A DNA stretch of 64,000 nt from Anas platyrhynchos (GCF_047663525.1 NC_092607.1:5427001-5491000); one strand, 5' to 3'. Shown: positions 44,254-57,712, counted from the stretch's first letter. Made by a program: numbers and translations. Notes: generated from the letters alone by a model not told the origin.

Positions 44254-44274
44254 AAAAAAAAAAAAAAAAAAAAA
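44254..44274 (+). repeat. Poly(A) run, 21 bases
   Basis: Uninterrupted A-run followed by GAAAGA. Confidence 0.95.
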
Positions 44275-47200
44275 GAAAGAGGGAGAGAATTACCTTTTTT
44301 CCCCTTCTTATTCTTAAATTATGCTGGGGATTTGTTTTCAAGTTTTTCCAATATTTATCAAGCATTTTCATTTGAAGGATTTAACAGCTCAGAATTTTGA
44401 TCCTTTTTGATTTTCCTTCACCTTTCTTCATTTATTTCTCACTCTCCTGTCATATTCCAGACATCTATTATTTCTTCCACAAAATGGTACCTTATTTTTT
44501 AAATTAAAAAAAAAAAAGTGTTTCTATGGAAGGTGTTAATGAATCTCAAGCCTCTTTAACCACCTCTACAAATGGCACATACTAAGTACCTGATAGAAGA
44601 GTAGCAGAGTGGAGAACTCCATCTGACACAGACACAAAAAATATCCTCAGGACTTCTCAGTTCGCAGATAAAGCTGTGAAAACAAGTTGCAATTTTCAAA
44701 TACACTGAAGGCAAAATTCACCCAGAAAAAGGTGTGTGGGGGTGGTAGAAATAAATGCAAGGATGACTACAAGAAAGTGAGCCCAGGGAGAAGAGCTTTG
44801 TTCAGGCCCAGATTGAAAATAAAGTCAAATAAGAGAGGGCACCACCCTTGGAGGGCTTTCCTCCTGCACCTGGGCTAATCAAGTGACTGATTATTTGCTG
44901 AATATTTAACTATCACACCCAATATGAACTTTGCTTTATAAATGATAAATCAAGCAGCTTTTTTTTAAAGCTATACCTTGTCATAGTCTCTCCTCCAGCA
45001 CTTTCATGGGCAGGAATAATTATTTAGTGCACACTGCATGTATAATGAATTTTCAGGCATACTTGTTTGATCTATAGCCTTGGAAATAAAAATCCCATTA
45101 GTCTAACAAGCTCACCAATTATTTCCTGAGATCATTGAGCCCATTTCAGTGAAGAAAGTTAAATAAAAATGAAAGTGAATGGAGAGCAGTGCAATATGTT
45201 GTTTTACAGAGTAAAACATTTTAAAATAGCATTTCACATCGTGTTTGGGGGCTAGAAAGAGCAGAGAAGTTATGTCTGCGTTGGATAGGTGCATGTAGCT
45301 TGCCTGCAGCTGCCTGGTGGAGGCTGAGTTAACGCTGGGGAAGAAACATTTGTCCAAATTCAGATATTACCACTCAGATGTCCCTGTCCAAGCTAGTTCC
45401 CTGGACTCCTCTTGGAAGGTTTTATTTTGAAATATATGCACTTTTGAGTGACAAGCATTCACAACCATCTCAGATAAGAAATCTGAAAACAGGCTTTTTC
45501 TCAGATTTAGAAACCCAGTGAGACAAAATGCAGAAGAGACATAAAACTGGATGATGCCAATTTCCACTTGGTGTCCAAGCTCACCGAGTATCCCTGGGCT
45601 TCTAGAGGCTATGGAGGCATCCCCCAGGAGCCAGCCAGCTATCTTTAGATTCCAATCTGCAAATTACATCAGCTGCCCTCTGTGGGTGGCTGCTTCTTCC
45701 TGTTGCCTTGGCCAAACATCCAAAAAAATCAGCTCTGATGAGATGCATCGACTTCAGAGGGCTGCCAGTGGGGAGCCGAGTCCACCACTCCTTCCCATGA
45801 CACTCAGGACGATCAGGGTGAGCAGGGAGCACCAGGCTCCATCTGCACATAAGGAGCCGTGCACAGCTCGATTAATTCTTGTTTGCTCTTCGGGGCTGTC
45901 GGGAGCAGCTTTTTAGGTGATTACAGAGGGGCAGAGGGGACTGCAGCAGCAGCAAAGGAAGAGAGCGATTAGATAAAATGCTTTAACAAACACACACAGC
46001 ATCGGCATTTCTGACTTTCAAGCACTTTCACACCCAAGAGGGTGGCTTTTTACTGCTGCAACATCCACGGAAAAACAAAACCAGAAGAAACAGGCCCTGA
46101 AAACAGAAAGATTCTGCCCTAGCAGAGGATCAGCAGCAAAGGGGGCCTTAGAAGGGATTATTAAATTGAGCTGGTGGGATCACCATGGCACTGATAGATT
46201 ATGATCTTCCACGTGGAGTGAGGAGAAGTGCTCCGAGAGCTCCTTGCACAGCTCCCCACTGGCACCAGAGCCATCACCATCCTCACCTCCTGTGTGTGGG
46301 CCCAGCCCCAGCGAGGAGCAGGGCTGCAGGGAGCCGGTCCCCACCGCCGCTCCCCCCTGCTCCCCTCTGCTTGCTCCCCACCGCACCCTGTGCTCTGCCA
46401 CCATCCTGCAGGCACCCTTCTGCTCGCTCCTCGCCCTGTGCCTCCAAGCAGGTCGCTGCTGGTTTTCTCTCCTTCTTTGCAGCCGAGTCTTCTCTGGGAG
46501 CCTGGGAGAGGCCGTCTGCCTTCCCACAGCCCTGGCATGTGGTGCCCAGAAGGAACAGAAATGGGAAGGTGCAAAGCAAGGTCAGTGCAAACAGGCTCTT
46601 CAGAGGCTGATGCAGCCCCTGCTCTCATTTTGTCATTTTTTTCCCCCATTAACTGACCCTTCTGGTGAATTGATACAGATGACCATGGAGCCACATGCTC
46701 AGCCAGATCAGGTTACTTCTATTAAAGCTCAAAAAAAGAGCATTTGTTCCCTCTTCATCTCTAGAAGATGCACAGATGAAGGTAGGACATGGGGGAAGAA
46801 AAAACAACAGGGAATGGTAAGAGAAAAGGCAAAACACGATAATAAAGCCATGAAAACCAAGCCTGTTTGTCACATTCCGTGTTGTCCAGATAACTCTGGA
46901 AATATTTCGCTCACTGAATCTTTCAAAACATATCTAACAGTGCCTAAGCTCTGTAGTCCTGTCCAAACAGGACCACGAGCCACTTTGGGGTAACTTCTAA
47001 GGTTTTTCAAGTACTCATATGCAGCACATTAATTAAGGGTTTGAACAGATGGGCATGTATGGATCACATCTGAGCTCGTTCAGGAAGGAGTGCCCTCCAC
47101 TCCTCCCAGGAGCTGCTAATTACCACCCATCAGCAGGAGACCATGGCTCCAGCACTGAAACATGCTGCACCGTGTGGGAAGGCTCCCAGTGCAGCTTAAT

Positions 47201-50200
47201 ACAGGCAAGCTGTTTAAGTTGCCCCACCTTTCCCAAAATGTGTGCATTTGCACCTTGCACTTAGCCATCTGTTTTTCTCCAGAGAGATGCCCAGGTACCC
47301 ACAGGAAGATAAAATCCACAGCAAAGCTGTCCCCACACTCCTGCACGGGAGCAGGCTCAGCCCCTGTGCAAGCAAGCACTGGCACTGGCCGCTGCCCAGC
47401 CACTCGTCCCCAGGTCTGCTCTAGCTCCTGCTGCTCAGTACGTGTCAGGCTCATGCCCCTTGCTCCACATCTATGACCTCTACGTAGAACAGCAAATGGA
47501 AAAGTTGGTTGCAAGGATCTTTCCTTGCTGTTACTAGAGGGAGGAGAAGCAAGAATCAAAAAACAGTTTCCCCAAGCACATCAGAAAAGCCAGCCTGAGG
47601 AATCCTGAGAAACAGGCAAGCTTCCCAGTTGAGGTTTGGGACACCCTTGTTCCCCATGATTGCTCCCAGAACCCATTGATCTTTGAAAAGGAGACTGGAG
47701 TAGGCTTCATTTTGAGCAAAAACTCACAGCCTCTACAGCACTGCTCCTTCAAACATCAGCTCCTGGATTGGATGAGGGCTCCTGCACACCCAGGAGAGCA
47801 GCAGGTGCCTCAGGTGCCAAGTCAAAGGCAAATAGAAAGCAAGAGGAAAACACCCCCTCCAGCACTCCCCTGTAGACCACAGCCCCTCTGTTTTCCCCTT
47901 CTATCCCATGCAGGTGCACAAGACAAACGATTCCTGCTGAAATACATTTCTGAGCTCAAAAGGGCTCATGAAGATGGATGCATCCCCTGGACCAGAGAGC
48001 TGGCAGGAAGGTGGAAAAAGGAAAAATTAAAATGATTCCACAAATCAAACTCCAAGATGTTGTTTAGGCATGAAGGCCCCCTGCTCACTGCCATATTTGC
48101 TTTCCTCAGCTCACACACAGATTTCAGCAGCTGAGTGTGCACACACTGAGTGTGCACCCTGCCCGTGACACAACCACCAAGCCCATGGGGGCGCCCGGCA
48201 GGAATGGGAGCTGTAGGCTCACCAGGGGGCAGCTCCGTGTGTCCTCTCTGACCAGGTCCGGCTGAGCAGGACAGCTCAGGAGCAAAGCCAGCACCAGGCA
48301 AAGGTCTGGCCATCCTTCCAGCACTGTCCCCTCCGCTCCCTCCTGCAGCCTTGTTTCCATGGGGCAGAGCACGGGGCTCATCCCCCGGGTGTGACAGCAG
48401 CAGCATCGCTTTGGGAAACTGCCCCTTGGCTCTGCAGCTTTTCCTCGGCTGTTCTCATGGGACCAGGTTAGACACAGCTCCATGAAGTGCCAGTCATGAT
48501 CTCTGTTGGAGGTGGCTGGGCTGCGGGCTGGAGCCCAGCCCTGGGAGCACGAAGCGAGGTGTTCCCCCAGCCACTCGCCTCCCCGTGCCTGCGGAGAACA
48601 TGCTCGCTGGCACCGCTCTGTTATGGGTTTTTCTTCAGTTTCCATTTCTTCTCTCCAGCTGAATCCTGACACCGAGAGCTGTTTGATCATTCATCTGAGT
48701 GCCACCTTGGAAGCCGTGAATGAAAAGCAAAGCTTTTCTTGTGTTCCCAGGCTGTCTGCAAGCACGCTGTGTAGATCAGCCTGCTATTAGGAGGGGTGCC
48801 TGGCACAGCACCCTCCAGTTAAGGTTACAAAATAGCACCATTTTTACCTCTGCTTTTTGCATATTTTCCCAGCTATTCACTGTTTAAAGGAGAAACTTTC
48901 TACTTTTGCCTGTCTGCCTGAACTTTTTTTGAGAGTGAAAGGGTTTGAAGAACATTTTGTCTTGTCATTTTTTTGAGTTATGGGACAGCAATTGAAAAAC
49001 ACTTTTCCCAGCAGTTTAAAGAGAAAATAACCACAGATACATTTTTCAGAACTGGAATAAAGCAAAAAAAAGCAGAAGTTTGAAACTTGAAACTGGTTCA
49101 GTCACCAGGCTATGGAACAACATAACGTTTGTAAATCAGGTGAACAAGAGAAAGGTCACTTCTGAGCAGGAGCAGCAAATATGTCCTGTGTCTGTCCATT
49201 CAGACAGCTTCCGTGTGGTTTTTCTTCATATCTCTTTGTAGGGAAGCCAAATGAAGTCCCTTCCCCCTCCCTCCTCTCGTATCTCTGGAAAGCCTTCCTG
49301 CATCCCTGCTTGTGTATTTTGAACAGGGTTCTGCTAGGAAACCACAAAGCCCCAAGCAAGTTGGTGTCAAACACCAAGCCTTCAGTCAGACAAGTCTTTC
49401 CCCTGTTAATCTCAGACCTGCTTTAAAAGATGTTGGAGCCAAAAGTGAAGCTACCAGTCTACTCCTGCAGAGTTTGCCACTCCTGACCCCTTCAGGCCTG
49501 ATGCCCCAGCTTTGGTGGCCCCTTTCTCATGGAGTCCCACCAGCTCCAGGAGCTAGAAGTTTAAATGGGCTCATTTCCCACTCAAAAGCCACCTGAGCCA
49601 GCAGCATCCTGCTCTGGGAAGACACAACAGCAAGTACAAACCTCCCTTGCCACGCTGTGGTGCCCCCTGGGCCAGCCTGCTGGCGTGGCTTCATCAGGGC
49701 AAATACAGCAGGAAGGGGCAACGAGGTGGGAGATGGGAAGGGAGGACCTTGGCCCCGACCTCTGGGTTATGTAAGATAATGAAAAAGCTGACATAATAAC
49801 CACTAATCCCCATCAGTATCGCTGCTTGGAGGGCACCTGGACTACATGAGATGAGGTCCGTGTTGGTGCAGTCTCCAGTATCAGCAAGAACTTTGTCACT
49901 GGTTTCAATAAAACAGATTCAACCCTTAACCCACCTCTAATGTGTCTGTTTCTTATAGCCAGATGAATAATGAACAAATATAAATTACAAAGAATTTGTC
50001 TGATGATGGCAAGGAGAGAAAAAGATGAATAATTTATTTGATGGATATTATTCATCCATCTCTATAGCCAGCCAAGTAATGAAAACATTTGTTCACAAAT
50101 CACTTTGTTGACGGTTGAAAAGTTTGTAAAATAAATTATTCATAACTATGATTTGACTCCCTAAAAGCCCAAAAAGGATGGCTGACCTTGAAGTGGAGGA

Positions 50201-53159
50201 AGGTGGATCAGTACGGCACCTGTTCTAGACCTACCTTGTGCCTACCATCTCCGTGGTTACTTTGGACAGTGGGAAACGGGACCTTCACTTTTGTGGGACC
50301 TTCACAAGACAGCCCCAGAACTGGACAGTAATGTCTCATATGGCCATGCTTAGAGGATGAGCCTGGGCCTGTAGCCCCAGAATGTCCCTCCAAGGTCCAG
50401 GCACTTTGTCACTTCGCAGCACAGCCAGGACTCTCCAGATCTCCACTCCAGCATTAACACATCCCACACAGCCCTGTTAGTCTTCTGTCCTTGGACACCA
50501 TCACTCCCTGCTGCTTTAGCCAGGCTTCCTGCTTATCCCAGCTAAAGGTCAGTAAAATATTGTGTGATGCTTTCTGATGAAGGCAAAAAGATGGCTCTTC
50601 CCACCAGCCCTGCTCCAGAGAATGCTGGAATACCCATTCCTCCATAAATAACCTGTTAGAAAGGCCTGAAAGTAACATTTTTTATTTTTATTTTTTTTCT
50701 TGTCAGAGGACGTACAGCTGCCTTTTCAGATCTTTTCCACAGTTTATACGATTATCGGAGCTCCTTCCTCCGTCCTGTCTTGCAGCTTTCAGGTTGATGA
50801 AATAAGCCAAATGGCTCCATATTCCCTCTCAATAACATGAACAATATTCAAGCAAGGTTATAGCTGCCACAGATGAAAATATGATATTTATGTCCCCCTG
50901 AATTCCAGTCACTACTTTATGACCCCAGCTCCTCCAAAGAGGGCCACAAATCTATACAAAATCCCCAAGTGCAGGGTTTTGCATTTGGATCCTCTAAGAT
51001 ACCTAAAATTACATGAAGATGGACTGCTCCCCGTTGACCATGCATATAGAAAGGCACAGAAACACACATTATTCCAACATGACTACTGAATAAATTGCCA
51101 TCTGCTTTCGAGCAGCAGAAGAGGAAAAATTTCTATGGCCAAACCTCTGGAGCTGGTGAACCACAAAACTTGTCACGGTTCAATTCATCTCACAGAAATA
51201 TCAAAACCACAGCCGCCTCTCTGAAATAGATGCAAACTATTCATCCCCCTTTGGTGAATGAGACCAGGTTGATACTCAGGATAAGCCAGGTTGCTTATGA
51301 GATTTTCAAGTCCTTTTGGGGAACTACAATGAGAACAACTCTGGACATATGGCGTTTGCAAGGTATTCTCTCTTCCCAAAAGAGATGGTTATTGCAGAGG
51401 ATGTGAAAATGAAAATTAAAATAGAAGTTCACACAGGCTGAACAGATGGCTACCGTTTCTTTGCAACAAAGGCCCTGAAGTAGACCTACATTTGAAGGAA
51501 GAAAAGGGTGGAAGGGAATAGAGCAGTCCGGGATGACTTAGGACACAGGGATGGGCTTGACCTCATGGACCTTCAGGTCCTCTCCCCCGCTCAATAGCCA
51601 CCAAAAAGCAGAAGTCTCCGCAGGTGAGACACTGCTCTGCATCCACACTGGGGCAGGATTTGCACCACAGGACCTCAGCCAAGCTCACAGCCCAGCCACA
51701 GGCAACCAGGCATTTCTCCAGCCTAAAAACCCTGCTGGCTTCTGCTCCCCAGCACCCACAGAGAGCCCAGACAGTGGGGGCATCGCCAGTGCCATCTCCA
51801 CTCCAAGGAGCATCTTCCTCTTCCTCCTGCCTTGGCCAGGACATTGCCTCCAGTAAAGGGTTCCTCAGCTGACACAATCCCAGGAGAGATTTCCATAGTT
51901 CACAACTACGGGCACAAAACTATCAAAGTTTCACCCCCCAAAAAATAGAAGATAGTTGGGAATTTATGACACAGAGCCTTGCCTGGGAGCAGAGCCTGGG
52001 CTGAGATACAACAGAAGGCCACACAAGCACAGGGTGAGCTCAGCACGGTGACACGTGGGCTCAGACACACAAGCTAGAAGAACCAGCCAGAGCCTCGCTC
52101 ATTTTCCCCAATTTTCCCCAATTTTTTTTTGTTATAAACGAACCTGAAGGAAAAAAATATATATATATCTTTCCAGTGAGCATGCCTGTCTGAGCACCCA
52201 AGGACTTCAGAAGAGATGAAAAGCTCCACCAAAACCACTCACCTGATTTGTTTTCATCCCCGTCTCCTTAATTACTGGTCCAGTGCCTCCTGTTGGTTGC
52301 CATGAAACCCTCACAGATTCCTGCCAGGCCAGAAATATACAAATTTGAACTACCTGACCCCGTTAGGGAGTTGTTTCTCTGTTTTGTGTTGGTTTGTTTG
52401 TTTTTAAAGACAGCTCAGAGGCCAGACAGACCCAGATGAGTCAAATGTCCTCACGCCCTCCACTGAGTTTTGCTAAAGTGAGCAAAAGGATCTGCCTTAT
52501 GGCACCTGCCAAATGGTGTCCTCAGCTCAGGGCCGTTTCGGAGAGTTTCTTTTGCCGGGAGCCAGACGAGAGAGCAGGCATCAAACGAGGTCAGGTTAAG
52601 GTGTCAGAGGGGCTTTGCTGGGACCAGCAGGGTGGGTGGCCCCTGCTGTCCCCATGCAGGTCACTCCTGTCACCTCCTGGTGTCTGGACACCTCCCTGAT
52701 CTGGGCTGGAGGCAGCAGCAGTCCTGCAGCTCCATCTAGTGCGCTGTGCCTGGGCCATGGCCAGCACCTGGAGCTCGTCCCCATCCCCAAATTTCAGGCT
52801 CCTAGGGCCCTGGGATGCCTTGTGTGTGTCTCATGGCTCTCAAAATCGTCACCTTTCCAGCTATCGCCACTGCAGAGGACACCACACACCTGCCTCAGGT
52901 GCAATCTCCACCTCCAGGTACCAGGGCATCGCTGCCTGAAGCATGGCCCTGGGGCTCCAAAAGGACTCATAAGGTCTGGTGTCACATCTCCAAGGGCTTC
53001 CAGCACACTGGAGGTGCTGAGGACTCTGGAAGATCTGTTCCCCTTTAAAAAAACCCTTGCTGCAGTCAGCAGACAGGGAGCCTGCAATATGGGTGCAACA
53101 GGGCTGTGGGCTCCAGCTTGGGTTTTAACCACTAATGCAAAAAAAAGTAAAAAAATAAA

Positions 53160-53163
<4 letters not shown>
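44275..53163. other. Gene-free DNA
   Basis: Nothing coding is supported in about 8.9 kb. The ORFs at 46161-46993 are opposed, proline-rich and domain-free. AT-rich, possibly regulatory stretches at 44880-45200 and 49960-50160, the latter with a 10-bp inverted repeat (50024-50033 and 50047-50056). An (AT)n run is at 52157-52170. Confidence 0.4.

Positions 53164-53184
<21 letters not shown>
53164..53184 (+). repeat. Poly(A) run, 21 bases
   Basis: A-run then GAAGAAGAAAAAAG, about 95 bases before a CR1 3' end. Confidence 0.95.
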
Positions 53185-53190
<6 letters not shown>

Positions 53191-53277
53191 GAAAAAAGTA
53201 GGATGAGATGTTCCTCAGGGAAATGAATAAGAAAGATTTGGTATATGGAAGCACACTTTTACCCACCCCCAAACACA

Positions 53278-53540
53278 GAATCAAGAATGGTTTGGGTGGG
53301 AAGGGACCTCAAAGCCCACCCAGGGCCACCCCCTGCCCCCAGCCCAGGCTGCCCCCAGCCCCCCCCAGCCTGGCCTTGGGCACCCCCAGGGATGGGGCAC
53401 CCCCAGCTCCTGGGGAAGCCTGGGCAGGGCCTCGCCGCCCTCAGAGGAAAGGATTTCCTCCTTCCATCCAACCCTCTGCTAGTTTAACGCCCTGGTTGTT
53501 CATCATTTGCCCTGGTGCCAGTCACTGCCCAGCTGTGGAG
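53278..53540 (-). mobile_element. CR1 LINE 3' fragment
   Basis: AGAATCAAGAATGGTTTGGG, then TGGGAAGGGACCTCAAAGCC, CAGCCTGGCCTTGGGCACCC and AGGAAAGGATTTCCTCCTTC: CR1 3' region on the minus strand. It is a near copy of 57445-57712 in inverse orientation. Confidence 0.9.
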
Positions 53541-54099
53541 CTCTGGCTTGGGCTCTTCCAGATATAAATATTGATATATAAATCCTTAAATAAATTCATG
53601 GATGATTAGCAGAAATAATTGTTTCCATTTTTTTTTTCATCATGCATTATAGAAAGCTACAAAATGACTTACGTCTGTTAACGGATGAGGCCTCGGCGCT
53701 ACACGAAGGTCACAGAGTGACTCGTGTCATGCTGCAGCGCCTTGGATCAATCTTTTATTAAGCATCTCCACGCTGCTTTTGGCTGCCGACTGCTCGCTGA
53801 GCACGTGCTCACACAGCTGGCAACTGCTCCTCTTTTAGCCTGGCCCAGAGCAGAGCAAGGGAAAGGGCCGGAGAGAAAAAGGTTGGAAATCTCCCATGCC
53901 CCCCACTTAGAGCAACTCCATGTTCAAAAATAAATCAAAGAGCAAACAAGCTTTGTCCCTGGGATAAAAGCCATGACTTTGCTGCGGGGCTGTGCTGGTC
54001 ACGAGGCCCATCCCAGGGCATGGACACCCTTGGCTGAGCCCATCAGCCGCTGCTTTAACTCGGCACTGAGCCCCCGCTGCCTTACAACAGCCTCCTAAA
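53541..54099. other. Gene-free DNA
   Basis: No gene or repeat recognised apart from short AT runs near 53565-53600 and a T-run near 53630. Confidence 0.4.
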
Positions 54100-55110
54100 A
54101 CAACTGCACATGCTTTTATCCCAAGCATCTTCCGACTCGAATGCATCTGATTCATCTCCCTGCCATAAATGACCCCTTTATGATGGAGAGCGAGCTGTCG
54201 AAGCACAGCAGAATTGTTTTCTCCCTGCTATCATGATCAAGTTGCTTGGTATAAAATGCAGCTTAAAAGTGAATCCATAACATTCCTGGCAAGGCAAGGA
54301 AACTGCTATTACTGGGAGGAAAACGTAGGTAGTAACTCTGGGGGTTTTTTCTCCACTGAAACTGTAATTAATGTGGATCCTGTGTACTAAGTGCAGGGAG
54401 AAATACAGTCTTCACAGCAGTTAAAATGCATCTCATTAGCACTGAAACCACTGTATCGTCAAAATGCATTATGTTCAGCGAGGAAAAATTGTGTAATTGA
54501 ATTCCCACCAAAGCACAGTTCATCTGCAGCAAACGGCATTGTGCTCGTCATGGAGCTCATCCTGGCTGCGGCTGGAAATGAGGATTAATTAGGAAACCTG
54601 TTCATTATAAGCATAGATGTGCTCTGGTCAGACTGGGGGCTGCATGCCCAAACCCCAGCAAGGCAGAGAGGGACCCAGGGACATCTCTTATCTGGGGAGA
54701 GCCGGAGGGGCTGTGGGGGGCTGGCTTGGCCACACCTGTAGGAGCTTATCCTGTGAGCCGGCTGCGTTAGTCAATTTTTTTTTGTCAGCGCAGTAAATGC
54801 TGGCAAAAAACCACCAACAATTCACATGAAGGTGCCCCTTACCTGCATAAATCCTTCAGTAATAATTAATAAATGATTTACACAATTGCTCTTTCATTAT
54901 TCTAGGCTGTATCGCTACAAGTGGCAGTGATTATATAAATCATGTCGCGTGCAGCATCTAACAAGTGTGCCGCCAGAGGTACAAATGCACGAGGTAATAA
55001 ATTCTCCAAAGCTGAACATGCCAGGCTCTTCACCTCACTAAGAATAACTCATTGATCTGCAGCATTTTAATGGGCAAATTATTATTAATTTAAATAAAAA
55101 TAGATTAAAA
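54100..55110. promoter_or_regulatory. Candidate conserved noncoding block
   Basis: About 1 kb of mostly AT-rich, non-repetitive DNA, broken by a GC-rich stretch at 54600-54770. The densest part (54780-55010) holds TAATTAAT (54863-54870), a PBX/HOX-like TGATTTAC (54874-54881), NKX-like CAAGTGG (54918-54924) and an inverted repeat TGATT/AATCA (54928-54942). Stops in all frames. It looks like a developmental enhancer; conservation was not tested. Confidence 0.35.
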
Positions 55111-56375
55111 TCTTCCAAAGACAGGGCACTGCAGGGGAGACACCGGGAGCAGATGGGAGAGTAGCAGAGGGAGGAGCAGTGACGTGTCGGAGCCTGAGCA
55201 CCTCTGCTTTCACCCCACAGTCCTTCAGCCTGCTCAGAAGAGCACAGAGCTGATCTAATCCCCTGCCTTGCCACAGCATCTTCAGTGAGCCCAGGCACTG
55301 AGAAAACCAGCCAGCAAACTACAACCCCCCTCTGGCCATTGCTTTGGGCCATCCGTGCAGCTTTGGAGCTGCTGGGAGCAAACCATTGCCCTCACCCATT
55401 GCAAAGCCAGGAGCTGCTGTGGGGCCACGTTAAGCAGCCACTGGGGTGACTTTTGCTGGCTGGAGGTGCAAGGGGTGCTGAGCTCCGGTTCCCCAAACCC
55501 ACAGGCACAGTCCCCTCCGACATGGCCGAGCACAAGCCATTACTTCTGTTCTTCAAAGCTCATTATTCAGCTCTAACGAGCAAATAGATTTAATTAAGGA
55601 AATTAAATATTTATTTGCATCTGAATTTTAAGTAGGCCTTAATGGGAAACCACTGCAGGGAGCCCTCCAGCAGCAGCCATGGGGCTGAGCAAGGAAGAGG
55701 AGAAGGAAGAGGAGGAGGAGGAGGAGGAGAAGGAAGAAGTAGGCACAGCTGCCTGCCTGACCATGGCAGACGGGGACACAGCCACCCCTGTGATGGTGGC
55801 ACCGACCTGGGGAGGCCCTGCCCGTGGCCTCACCCCCACTGGTCTTGACTTCAGTTAGACGTGGAGCGTGCTGAGTGCCCCGAGGCTGCCCACTGCTCCC
55901 TGGCCAGAGGAGGAGAGGCACTTCCCAAGGCGAGGAAAAGGTCCCCAGGGTGCTGGTCACCAGCGCAGCACTGACGTTTGTGGGTGCTCCTGCATCTCTT
56001 GTGATGCTCCTCCAGCTGCTGTCTGAAGGCTCATTAAGCCCTCACCACTCCCATGCCCTCACATTGCAGCTGCTGTCAGGATTTCCCAGCACACCAATGC
56101 CAACCAGCACCCCCCGCCCCAGCTAGGGAAGCCTCCTGCTAATTGGAAGTGGGAAAAACAACCAGAAACGGGTGTTGGAACAACGCTGCCCTGCTGCTGA
56201 GGTGCCACCAACGACCAGGCAGCTCAGCTGAACGACAAGGACAAGGCGAGGTGGCTTTGGGGCAGAAAGAGAACGTTTCTCATCTCATCTCATCTCATCT
56301 CCTCGCAGCAGAGGCAGCCTGGAAGGCAGCGCAATGCAAGGCGATGGTTTAATGCGTCTGGATAATGGTCTTGCT
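55111..56375. other. Gene-free DNA with purine and pentamer repeats
   Basis: (GGA)n-type purine tract at 55691-55739 and (CATCT)4 at 56281-56300. ORFs here are by-products of GC-rich sequence. Confidence 0.45.
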
Positions 56376-56530
56376 GAAAACACCCGCTAATTAGTTAAGT
56401 GGTACCCAGTGTTATTAATTCGGCAGCTCTGCCATCAGCAATTTATTTGTAATAATAGTATTCCCTCTGTAACAGCATTAATCAAAATGGATTTATTAAG
56501 AAATTAAGAGGGAAGGGACATTACCTCCCT
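56376..56530. promoter_or_regulatory. Candidate conserved noncoding element with NKX2-like site
   Basis: TAATTA (56388-56393) sits next to TTAAGTGG (56395-56402), a high-affinity NKX2-type core, followed by TTATTAATTCGG and further ATTA cores. Non-repetitive, stops in all frames. Inference only. Confidence 0.3.
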
Positions 56531-57444
56531 TGGGAGCACCGTTTGGCACTGGCTTTCCTCACGGCGCAGATTTCTGTTGTTTCAATTCTTTGTGTTACAT
56601 CCAACATTTCCTCCCGACATTCACACCAGGCGGAAGGGCACCACCGAGTCCTGTTCTCCAAAAAAAACCCCTTTCTCCCCCAGACAGAGCTCCGGCTGCA
56701 CCCCAGGTGCCTGAGCGGGGCAGGTGCGAGGCGCTCAGCCTGCCTTTCCCTTCCTCCTCATGTTTGCCACGTTTTGGTTCCAATTCGTTAAGTATGAGTT
56801 GCAGCCTGAGTAATTACATTTGTCTTAATTAGCGTGTACTGCCACACAGCGCCGCACTGAGAGGCTTTTCTTCCGTGACTGGCACCTCGCCGGGGATGCA
56901 GCCCCGCACCCCCAGCGCGCGGCCCCCCACTGCTGCCAGCCGGCTGATTAAACAGGTAAATGCCTCCTGCACCTGTGCCCAGAACGAGGTTATGAAGTTA
57001 GGGCCAAGCAAGGATGTCGGTTTTACTATTTTAACCTGTTTTTTTTGAGCCTCCTCCATAGCAGAAGCTGTTCTGCTCCACGCGGATGTGACAGGAGAGA
57101 GACCTGGAGAGGATGCAGGTGGGGGGGTGAGAGTCCTGAAAGCTTTCAGGGCGATGGTTTCAAATGAGACCATGAAGTCCTGGCTTGCAGCTGCCGATGA
57201 AGACGGAGCTGCAGGGCAAAGGATTTTCAAGAAACTCTCCCCATGCTGAGAAGCCACCACGGGCTGTGGAGGGACTGGAGAGAGAGCGAGGAGGTGTGGG
57301 GGGGTAATCAAAGGAGCAGAGATCAGGAGGATCACTGGTGATGCCCAACATCTTACCAAGCAGCACAATGGGACTTTAAAAAGAATAAATTATATAATTA
57401 TGGTTAATTTATACTATAGATGCTCTCTTGAGAACCCACCTGAA
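56531..57444. other. Gene-free DNA
   Basis: The 179-codon minus ORF 57368-56829 has no domain. A short GC-richer patch at 56880-56945 has several CpG. Confidence 0.4.
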
Positions 57445-57712
57445 GCACAGGAAGGGGTGGGCCTGTCAGAGCGGGGCCAGAGGAGGCTGTGAGGGTGCTC
57501 TGAGGGCTGGGGCTTAAACTAAAAGAAGGCAAGTTTGGGTTAGATGGAAGGAGGAAATTCTTCATTCCCAGGGCGGTGAGACCCTGCCCAGGCTTCCCCA
57601 GGAGCTGGGGGTGCCCCATCCCTGGGGGTGCCCAAGGCCAGGCTGGGGGGGGCTGGGGGCAGGGGATGGCCCTGGGGGGGCTTTGAGGTCCCTTCCCACC
57701 CAAACCCGTGCG
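57445..57712 (+). mobile_element. CR1 LINE 3' fragment, plus strand
   Basis: GGGCCAGAGGAGGCTGTGAG, then GGCTTAAACTAAAAGAAGGC, GAAGGAGGAAATTCTTCATT, CCAAGGCCAGGCTGGGGGGG and GGGCTTTGAGGTCCCTTCCC: CR1 3' region. The terminal ATTCTATGA tail is lost. Confidence 0.9.

Noticed and set aside
44173-44274. Short regularly spaced repeats considered as an array
   Set aside because: Plain (AAAC)n and poly(A); no spacers, so not CRISPR.
46161-46993. Proline-rich ORFs up to 249 codons on both strands
   Set aside because: Four overlapping frames are open at once, which reflects composition; no domain.
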